A stretch of DNA of 30,207 nucleotides, from positions 1 through 30,207 of the forward strand of contig CAYMUG010000008.1 of assembly GCA_964393575.1 (NCBI GenBank), written 5' to 3'. The stretch comes from CAYMUG01 sp964393575 (lineage in GTDB: Bacteria; Patescibacteriota; Minisyncoccia; Spechtbacterales; 2-12-FULL-38-22). This document shows, piece after piece, positions 24,532 through 30,207 of the stretch (positions within the stretch are counted from its first letter, which is position 1; the number at the start of each line of letters is the position of its first letter). Both the position numbers and the translations under genes were made by a program. The notes beneath the pieces were generated by a model. It worked only from the letters and a program-made list of their open reading frames with translations, was not told where the DNA came from and ran no database searches.

Positions 24532-25389
24532 ATGAGTAGAGCTCGTGAGATTAAAAAAGAATACGATCAAGTCAGCACTCTGGAGAGTATCACTGCAGCT
24601 TTTGAGAATATTGCAAGTACACATGTTCAGCAAACCAAAGACAAAACACTGTCTGCCAAGGACTTTTTTCAGGGATTGTGGGCTGTTTACAGTCAGTTAC
24701 GGGCGGATCCAAGAGAGCGTATTACACACGCTAAACGAAAAGCGAAGTTGAAAAAGGATGCTGTTTTGGTTGTTACTTCCCAAAAGAAGTTAGCAGGAGG
24801 CATAGATATACGCATCGTAGAGCAGGTGCTCAACGAAGTTAATACGGAGGAAGTTGACATTATTTCTGTAGGCGCTCACGGTGCCACGCTCTTAAAAGAA
24901 AGAGGGGTGCAACCTGTTAAGGTATTTCGTATTCCTGAACAGGAAGGGTATATAGGAAACGTCAACGAAATAATAAATTTCCTGGAGCAGTATCAGGATA
25001 CAACGGTATATTATGAAACATATATTTCTCTCGCTGTGCAGGAAGTTAAAAAAATAAAGCTTTTATTCGCGGTTCAGGAATTATCTCCGGAAGAAGAGAG
25101 TTTAGATGCCTCCGAAGAGGTTATTCACAAAAAAAATTATATCTTTGAACCTTCCCACGAAGAAGTAGTTTCGTATATGGAAAAAATTATGCTTCAGGTA
25201 GCTTTAAGTCAGATTTTTCTGGAATCCACTTTAGCGCAACACGCCAGTCGTTTTAAGGCGATGAATAAAGCAAACGATAAGGCACAAAATATGCAGAAGG
25301 AATTAGATAACGCATATCACAGAGAAAAACGTGCTGAAAAAGATACCCAAATAAGAGAAACAATTAACGCAATTCTTTTTGCGCGTTAA
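24532..25389 (+). CDS. atpG: F1-ATPase gamma subunit-like (rotor shaft)
   Basis: Predicted 285 aa, the normal length. The N-terminal helix AREIKKEYDQVSTLESITAAFENIAS matches the gamma pattern (IKxRIxSVxxTxKITxAMxxVA). The Rossmann-like centre has VVTSQKKLAGGIDIRI in place of ITSDRGLCGGLN. The C-terminal helix (about 215-282) retains the long charged coil that runs through the alpha-beta ring. In F-type enzymes gamma turns with epsilon and the c-ring. It starts 13 nt after alpha and ends 2 nt before beta. Conservation is lower than for alpha and beta, especially in the C-terminal helix. Confidence 0.85.
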   Translation: MSRAREIKKEYDQVSTLESITAAFENIASTHVQQTKDKTLSAKDFFQGLWAVYSQLRADPRERITHAKRKAKLKKDAVLVVTSQKKLAGGIDIRIVEQVLNEVNTEEVDIISVGAHGATLLKERGVQPVKVFRIPEQEGYIGNVNEIINFLEQYQDTTVYYETYISLAVQEVKKIKLLFAVQELSPEEESLDASEEVIHKKNYIFEPSHEEVVSYMEKIMLQVALSQIFLESTLAQHASRFKAMNKANDKAQNMQKELDNAYHREKRAEKDTQIRETINAILFAR

Positions 25390-25391
25390 CT

Positions 25392-26708
25392 ATGAAGAAA
25401 GTTTGCGGAGAAATAATTTCATTACGCGGATTAATTGCCACTGTTGGTTTATTTTCTGAGGATAAACCATATCCCAAAGAAATTTTAGTTTTAGAGGAGG
25501 ACGAAAGTGTGCGCCTGGAGGTGCAAAGATACACAGACGCAAGCACCGTTTTTTGTATTGTTTTCAGAGAATCCGATAATGTTAAGAAAGGTGCTCAAGT
25601 CAGAAGAACAGAAAAAACCGTACAGGTTCCGGTGGGCCCCGATGTTAAAGGCAGAATGCTGAATGCTTTCGGCGAACCAATTGACGGACGAAAGTCGTTA
25701 TCTTCTTCTCCGCAGCGAAGTGTTTATGCGCCGACAGACCCGCTTAAAAAGTTATCTTTAGCCAAAGAACCTGAAATATTAGAAACAGGAATAAAAATTA
25801 TAGATTTTTTAACTCCTTTTGTAAAAGGAAGTCAAATCGGTATCTCAGGAGGTGCCGGCGTGGGAAAAACTGTAATTATTTCTGCTATTATACATAATTT
25901 AGCACGTTCTAGATCGGCCTTTCCGATGTTTACGGGAATAGGAGAACGTATTCACGAGGGTGAAGAGATGTATAGGGCATTAGCTGAAAGCGGGCTTTTG
26001 GAGGATACGATTCTACTTATGGGTCAAATGAATGAAAAAGCAAGTATACGTTCTCTGGTTGGAAATACATCGGCTTCTCTCGCGCAGTATTTGCGCGATG
26101 AAGAGGAAAAGGACGTGTTGTTTTTTGTAGATAATATGTATAGATTTGTACAGGCAGGGGACGAACTTTCAACTATGATGGGAGAAGTTCCTTCTGAAGG
26201 AGGTTACCAGCCGACTATATTTTCTGACCTGAGAAGATTACAGGAACGTCTTCATTCAACCGAAGCGGGATCTATTACCAGCGTTCAAACGGTTTATGTG
26301 CCTGCTGACGATGAAACAGATCCGGCGGTTCAGGAGATTCAACAACAGCTGGATTCTGTTATAGTTCTTTCACGCAGCAAAGCGGAGCAAAATCTTTATC
26401 CGGCTGTAGATATTTTAGCCACGCGCTCTTCTATGGTATCTCCGCAAATTATAGGAGACAGGCATTATAATTTGGTTACTGAAGTGCAATCCATTATTCA
26501 GGAATATAATTCTCTAAAATCCATCGTATCTATTATCGGAGAACATGAGTTATCAAAAAAAGATTCTAAAGTATATAATAAAGCCCAGGAATTAATTGAT
26601 TTTTTTGCTCAGGATCTCTATGTATCCGGTAAGCTCACAGGTGAGGATATAATGTATTACAAAAAGGAAGATGTATTGGACGATATTGAGGCAATAGTGA
26701 ATAAATGA
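25392..26708 (+). CDS. atpD: F1-ATPase beta subunit-like (catalytic)
   Basis: Predicted 438 aa against about 460-470. The catalytic features look intact: P-loop GGAGVGKT (about 153-160), catalytic Glu in GERIHEGEEMYRAL (near 185), DNMYRFVQAGDELS, GYQPTIFSDLRRLQERLHST, and SITSVQTVYVPADDETDP. The C-terminal lever that gamma pushes on reads HELSKKDSKVYNKAQELI instead of DELSEEDK, so two acidic residues of that loop are Lys here. ATP hydrolysis by the head is therefore likely; synthesis would need an ion-driven rotor that the operon does not visibly encode. It is followed by foldback repeat C rather than directly by epsilon. Confidence 0.93.
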   Translation: MKKVCGEIISLRGLIATVGLFSEDKPYPKEILVLEEDESVRLEVQRYTDASTVFCIVFRESDNVKKGAQVRRTEKTVQVPVGPDVKGRMLNAFGEPIDGRKSLSSSPQRSVYAPTDPLKKLSLAKEPEILETGIKIIDFLTPFVKGSQIGISGGAGVGKTVIISAIIHNLARSRSAFPMFTGIGERIHEGEEMYRALAESGLLEDTILLMGQMNEKASIRSLVGNTSASLAQYLRDEEEKDVLFFVDNMYRFVQAGDELSTMMGEVPSEGGYQPTIFSDLRRLQERLHSTEAGSITSVQTVYVPADDETDPAVQEIQQQLDSVIVLSRSKAEQNLYPAVDILATRSSMVSPQIIGDRHYNLVTEVQSIIQEYNSLKSIVSIIGEHELSKKDSKVYNKAQELIDFFAQDLYVSGKLTGEDIMYYKKEDVLDDIEAIVNK

Positions 26709-26902
26709 TTTTGTTCGGTGCAACTAACCGAACAAAACACTATAACAATAACTATGACTATGACACAGCGCTCGCTGTGCGAGCGCAATAGTTATCGTGC
26801 CTGCCTGCCGGCAGGCAGGCGAAGCGCGATAATGTCATGGTTATGGTCATTGTCATAGTGCGAACGGAGTCCCGACACGAAGTGTCTGGGACGGAGTGAG
26901 CT
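26709..26902. repeat. Cruciform-type foldback repeat, copy C, between the beta and epsilon genes
   Basis: It begins 1 nt after the beta stop. It has an 11-bp hairpin (TTTTGTTCGGT at 26709-26719 with 26727-26737), outer arms of 28 nt (CACTATAACAATAAC... against ...GTCATTGTCATAGTG, with about five mismatches), inner GCGCTCGC/GCGAGCGC, and TTATCG plus GCCTGCCTGCCGGCAGGCAGGC against CGATAA. The tail hairpin GTCCCGACAC/GTGTCTGGGAC follows. Its last 77 nt (26826-26902) read as identical to 20658-20734 in copy B. Confidence 0.8.
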
Positions 26903-26955
26903 TAATTCTTGATTCTGCGAAGCTATATAACAATGCAGCAATGTAGTAGAACTCT

Positions 26956-27213
26956 ATGCCCCAAGAAGATAAACAACTTTACGTAAAAATTCATTCACCC
27001 TTTGAGGTATTTTTTGAGGGTAAAGCGTTTTCTATTTCCGCGGTTAATAAGTTAGGACCCTTTGATATTTTACCCGGACACGCAAACTTTATTACAATTT
27101 TAGAATCTGAACCAATAAAACTGCACACCAAACAGGAAGAAAGATTCATCTCTATAGATGGCGGAATTATGTGGGTTTACGGTGGTAACGTTAAAGTTTT
27201 TGCCAATTTATAG
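26956..27213 (+). CDS. atpC: F1-ATPase epsilon subunit-like, N-terminal domain only
   Basis: Predicted 85 aa against about 130-140. It keeps the beta-sandwich domain with the signature GPFDILPGHANFITIL and the ISIDGGIMWVYGGNVKVFA block, then stops where the C-terminal two-helix domain would begin. That domain acts as a ratchet or inhibitor in many bacterial enzymes, so its regulation is absent here. The sandwich domain is the part that contacts gamma and the c-ring loops, so its retention suggests that a rotor foot still meets the membrane component. It lies 247 nt after beta, separated by repeat C, with no promoter seen inside the gap. It probably depends on readthrough of the operon. Confidence 0.85.
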   Translation: MPQEDKQLYVKIHSPFEVFFEGKAFSISAVNKLGPFDILPGHANFITILESEPIKLHTKQEERFISIDGGIMWVYGGNVKVFANL

Positions 27214-27311
27214 TTTTAATGTTTATTAATGTTATTTATAAGGTTTATTAATATTTTTTAATAATATATAATTTAATATTTCTATTTTATAATCTAAGCT
27301 TTTTCTGGTCT

Positions 27312-27340
27312 TCCCCGGTTTATCCCGGGGATTTTATTTT
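27312..27340 (+). terminator. Intrinsic terminator of the ATPase-like operon
   Basis: TCCCCGG (27312-27318) pairs with CCGGGGA (27325-27331) around a 6-nt loop, followed by TTTTATTTT. It lies about 100 nt after the epsilon stop, beyond an AT-rich stretch. Confidence 0.75.
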
Positions 27341-27862
27341 GCAAAAATTATTACAAATATTTTAACTTTTTGCCATTTAAGCTACTTCTTTTACTTAACG
27401 CCAAATGTTTATTTTAAGCGAAATATCGGAAATATCTCGGCTATTATCGCTCCGCTGTGTACTGTGCCCTGCTCTGGTATTACGATATCGCCGAAAGCGT
27501 TCTGGCTTGGGCAATCAGTAATTCGCAACTCGTAAAGATCTAAACAAACGACGCGCATAGCGAATTTTCCGGCATTATAATGGTTTTTTGTCACAGCCAT
27601 CGTCATTGCCCTATCCCGAGAGGAGCGAAGCCAATTTTTCGGCGTCATAGTGTGATGTATTGCCACATTCATAGCCATCGTCATAGTTGTTTTACGTCAG
27701 TGCCAGTGTCAATGTCAGTGTGAGTGTTACGGTTAACTTGTTCTTGAAAGTTATCCACAAGAGTGGGCTAATTTGCCACCTTGTTCTTTGATATAATGTA
27801 TATATAGAAAGATGCTTGATTTTAGGCATTTATCGGAATAATATCGGAATCCCGAGAAATAT
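27341..27862. other. Noncoding spacer with degenerate repeat remnants and a single DnaA-box-like site
   Basis: No credible gene is seen. 27590-27735 contains many CATCGTCAT / GTCATAG / GTCAGTGTC words that look like a decayed version of the foldback repeats. TTATCCACA at 27751-27759 matches the DnaA-box consensus, but it is alone. The minus-strand frame 27409-27684 is largely translated repeat. A -10-like TATAAT (27792-27797) precedes the next gene by about 65 nt. Confidence 0.6.
27792..27797 (+). promoter_or_regulatory. Candidate -10 box for the HTH surface-protein gene
   Basis: TATAAT sits in the context TTTGATATAATGTATA with no clear -35 box. The predicted leader is about 58 nt, and no Shine-Dalgarno site is seen before the ATG at 27863. 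Confidence 0.4.
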
Positions 27863-30207
27863 ATGAACAAAGGTTCACATAAAAATTCTAACAATTGGAA
27901 GAAAGAAGTTCTTCAAAGATACGCTATCGGAGAAGAAGAAAACAAAAATTACGAACACATTTCTCTTCGTGAAGCTTCGCGTATTTCGGGATACCATTCG
28001 GATTACCTGGGAAGTTTAATTCGTAAGAGTCAACTATACGGCACTAAACAGGGAAATTCCTGGTTCACAACTAAACCCGCATTATATTACTACTTACAGA
28101 ATACTAAGCCCAATAAATTAGCTACTCTGGTTCAGGCAGGAGAGTTTGATGATATACCTGTAGAGCAAGATAACGCAAAAGAAAATACAGAAGANNNNNN
28201 NNNNNNNNNNNNNNNNNNNNNNNNNNNNNNNNNNNNNNNNNNNNNNNNNNNNNNNNNNNNNNNNNNNNNNNNNNNNNNNNNNNNNNNNNNNNNNAATACA
28301 GAAGAAGGAGAGGCGCGGAGTGGCATACAGGAAGAGGTAGAAGCAGCGGAGCCGGAACCAGGTGCAGACCGGGTTCCGGAGCAGGAGCAGGAAAAAGAAA
28401 GCGTTGCCGATGCTTCAACTTCACCCGAAAGTGATGTCTATACAAAAGAACGCTATTCAGCGCTTAAAATGCTTTCGGGCTCAGCGTTATGGAAGAAAAT
28501 TACCGCGGGAGTCCTAACTCTTGGAGTTGCTATTTTAGTAGCATTGTTTTTCTTTGGCGATGCTATTATGCCGGGCGATGGCACTCCATCCGGGGATTCC
28601 GAAATAAAAACAACAACAAATATCCCATCTACAGATGTATCTCTTGATAGATTTGAGGAAACTTCCCCGTTAATAACCAGGGAGGCACTTGTTGTTAACG
28701 GTCGGCTAAGAATTCGTGGCCCATTTACTTTTATTCCTTCGCCGGAACCTTCTAACGCAAGCGAAGGGCAGGTTTACATTGATGAAGATAATCAGGATTT
28801 ACATGTTTATAACGGAGAAGAGTGGAGACAACTTATCGCGGAGGATGCTGAAATTTTAAGCGGAATTGAGGAACTCACAGAAGATGTTGAGAATATCGGA
28901 GATGTCGTCTCATCAGATGAACTGAGCGCTGAATTGGCTGAAGTGGATGCCGAATTAGCAAACAAAGTTACACTGCAATCCGCAACACCGGAAACCAGAG
29001 AAGTTGGCGGTATAGGAATTACCGGTTCTTTTGTAGGAGGAAATATTAGCTTAGCTCCTGTAGAAGGCGGCTCTATAGACACCGCACTGGATGTTTCCGC
29101 GGAAGGCATTGATACAGCCATCAATATAGGAGGAAACTCCATATTGGCACAAACCAGTACTATTGAATCAAGCGAACTTTCTTTACTTGAAGGTCGTTCG
29201 GGAACTTTAATAGATTCAGGGAATGTGCGTTCATTTATTCAGGCCGGGGCGGGGCTCGCCTCAAGCACTTCAACTCAGGGAGTCACCCTTTCAGCGCAAC
29301 TTCTTGATAGTGCAACTACTACAGATACACGTTCTACTGTTTCCGGTTTGGAATTAGTGGATGAAAGCTTATCTTTGTTAGCAGGATGTAACTCCGGAGA
29401 ATTACTTAAGTGGGACGGAAGCAGTTGGGATTGTTCTACTGACGAAGAAGGGACAAGCGGCGGAAGTACTGCCAGCCCGGGAGGTTCCAATGGTGCCGTT
29501 CAATTCAACTCGGGAGGCAGCTTCGGCGCGGATACATCAAACCTATTCTTTGATAACTCAAGCAATGCATTAGGTGTAGGAACAAACAATCCATCCTCAA
29601 CTCTGCATGTTTCAGGAACAAGTACATTTATAGGAGGTAATCTCGGAATCGGTACCACAACTCCAGACACAGCTCTCCACGTCTCCGGCTCAACCACAAT
29701 CTCCGTACTTGACTGCACAGGCAACGCGAACGGAGGAGTTGTTACAACGGACGCAAACGGAGAGCTTACCTGTGCTGACGATGATGCGGGAAGCGGTAGC
29801 CCCTCCGGTAATGACGGAGCGGTTCAATTCAATTCAGGAGGCAGCTTCGGCGCGGACACATCCAACTTCTTCTGGGACGATACAGCGAAGGAACTCGGAC
29901 TCGGAAACCAAAACCCGAGCAGCACCCTTCACGTATCAGGGACTACTACAATAGAAGGTGATGTTGACCTTTCCAACTCAACCACAAGTGTTGCCCTAAA
30001 CAACGCGGTTGATGCCTTAAACTTTAACGCGGACACTTTAAGCATTGATGCGAGTAACAATAGAATAGGTATAGGAACAGCTACCCCCTCAACAGCTTTA
30101 GAAGTATCCGGTTCAACCACAATCTCCGTACTTGACTGCACAGGCAACGCGAATGGAGGAGTTGTTACAACGGACGCGAATGGTGAGTTAAGGTGTGCTG
30201 ATGATGA
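27863..30207 (+). CDS. Giant helix-turn-helix, single-membrane-span, fibre-repeat surface protein (3' end beyond the window)
   Basis: Open from the ATG at 27863 to the window edge (about 781 codons including the N run). Order of parts: an N-terminal MerR/excisionase-like helix-turn-helix (about 34-80; ISLREASRISGYHSDYLGSL then a basic stretch and GNSWFTTKPALYYYL); an acidic Glu/Pro/Gln-rich linker interrupted by the gap; one membrane helix (about 217-237; ITAGVLTLGVAILVALFFF); and a large outside region. The outside part has a low-complexity stretch and then repeats such as GAVQFNSGGSFGADTSN, LGVGTNNPSSTLHVSGT and VLDCTGNANGGVVTTDANGEL, a pattern typical of phage-tail-fibre-like and Patescibacterial surface proteins. 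The N-terminus would be cytoplasmic. DNA binding by the HTH is possible but unproven. The frame is the same on both sides of the gap, though the gap length is arbitrary. Confidence 0.75.
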   Translation, partial: MNKGSHKNSNNWKKEVLQRYAIGEEENKNYEHISLREASRISGYHSDYLGSLIRKSQLYGTKQGNSWFTTKPALYYYLQNTKPNKLATLVQAGEFDDIPVEQDNAKENTEXXXXXXXXXXXXXXXXXXXXXXXXXXXXXXXXXXNTEEGEARSGIQEEVEAAEPEPGADRVPEQEQEKESVADASTSPESDVYTKERYSALKMLSGSALWKKITAGVLTLGVAILVALFFFGDAIMPGDGTPSGDSEIKTTTNIPSTDVSLDRFEETSPLITREALVVNGRLRIRGPFTFIPSPEPSNASEGQVYIDEDNQDLHVYNGEEWRQLIAEDAEILSGIEELTEDVENIGDVVSSDELSAELAEVDAELANKVTLQSATPETREVGGIGITGSFVGGNISLAPVEGGSIDTALDVSAEGIDTAINIGGNSILAQTSTIESSELSLLEGRSGTLIDSGNVRSFIQAGAGLASSTSTQGVTLSAQLLDSATTTDTRSTVSGLELVDESLSLLAGCNSGELLKWDGSSWDCSTDEEGTSGGSTASPGGSNGAVQFNSGGSFGADTSNLFFDNSSNALGVGTNNPSSTLHVSGTSTFIGGNLGIGTTTPDTALHVSGSTTISVLDCTGNANGGVVTTDANGELTCADDDAGSGSPSGNDGAVQFNSGGSFGADTSNFFWDDTAKELGLGNQNPSSTLHVSGTTTIEGDVDLSNSTTSVALNNAVDALNFNADTLSIDASNNRIGIGTATPSTALEVSGSTTISVLDCTGNANGGVVTTDANGELRCADD
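28195..28294. other. Scaffold gap (100 N) in the acidic linker of the HTH surface protein
   Basis: Exactly 100 N. The same 11-mer AATACAGAAGA ends the left flank (28184-28194) and starts the right flank (28295-28305), so the missing sequence is probably a tandem repeat of Glu-rich codons. Confidence 0.95.
29684..30206 (+). repeat. Direct repeats of about 100 nt inside the surface-protein gene
   Basis: The units 29684-29783 and 30107-30206 are nearly identical, with a period of 423 nt; 29690-29730 and 30113-30153 match exactly. A second pair, GTTCAATTCAA(C/T)TC near 29498 and 29822, encodes the QFNSGGSFGADTSN block. The repeats encode the fibre-like modules. Confidence 0.8.

Noticed and set aside
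22598..26708. V/A-type ATPase or flagellar/type III export ATPase instead of F1
   Set aside because: The presence of delta, gamma and epsilon homologues and the F1-specific alpha and beta motifs (GYQPT, PADDETDP, HELSKKD) fits F1 and not the other classes.
27409..27684. Minus-strand 91-codon frame
   Set aside because: Much of it translates repeat remnants (TMTMAM, RAMTMAV) and it has no recognisable domain or start signal.
27214..27862. Possible replication origin (AT-rich stretch plus TTATCCACA at 27751-27759)
   Set aside because: Only one exact DnaA-box consensus site is present, with no cluster and no dnaA, dnaN or rpmH nearby. The near match at 20818-20826 is isolated as well.
1..30207. 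Recoded stop codon (UGA as Gly or Trp, as in some Patescibacteria)
   Set aside because: TGA ends the b-like and beta genes at family-appropriate positions, and no conserved Gly or Trp is encoded by in-frame TGA in the genes examined.
1..30207. tRNA or rRNA genes
   Set aside because: No cloverleaf with conserved T-loop and D-loop bases and no rRNA signature was seen in the spacers. The structured spacers are explained by the foldback repeats and terminators.

Overview
The window looks like a scaffold from a Patescibacteria (Candidate Phyla Radiation) genome, most likely Parcubacteria-like. The support is indirect: Trp-rich surface proteins with GWAWSENIGW-type repeats, a giant surface protein with an N-terminal helix-turn-helix and one membrane anchor, a trigger factor without its PPIase domain, RNase Y, few Shine-Dalgarno sites, and GCCTGCCGGCAGGC-type palindromes between genes. 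TGA works as a normal stop (for example at 22605 and 26708), so the genetic code is standard. Two 100-N runs (15959-16058 and 28195-28294) are scaffold gaps inside repeat-rich surface-protein genes.

Layout. 202-4219 holds a membrane-anchored Clp-type AAA+ protein and a secreted repeat protein. 4392-6162 holds a YraN-family nuclease-like protein and a class III aminotransferase. 6174-11225 looks like one transcription unit: a good promoter, a structured leader, nusA, a membrane protein that I read as a catalytically dead membrane pyrophosphatase, trigger factor and clpP, closed by a strong terminator. gpmI runs convergently. After a cruciform-forming repeat come rny and, convergently, a very large secreted multidomain protein (G8/beta-helix, Ig, LamG, Fn3, CARDB). 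HU follows from a strong promoter of its own. 20893-27213 is an F1-ATPase-like operon, and the window ends inside a giant HTH-membrane-surface protein.

The most interesting content is the ATPase operon. It encodes recognisable b, delta, alpha, gamma, beta and epsilon subunits, and the nucleotide-binding motifs of alpha and beta look intact. There is no a subunit. In place of subunit c it has an exported protein whose C-terminal hairpin resembles subunit c, keeps the cytoplasmic RNP loop, but has Gly where the ion-binding carboxylate should be. Upstream, the pyrophosphatase-like gene has lost most of the Asp residues that bind Mg-PPi. Two proteins from ion-pump families in one window therefore keep their folds and lack the residues needed for pumping. 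The Clp-like protein is also degenerate (dead first ATPase ring, no aromatic pore loops). A reasonable hypothesis is that this lineage has turned energy-coupling and unfoldase scaffolds to other mechanical or structural roles at the envelope.

The intergenic regions carry a family of foldback repeats sharing one architecture. Two copies share a 77-nt stretch that reads as identical and bracket the main body of the ATPase operon; one of them sits between the beta and epsilon genes.
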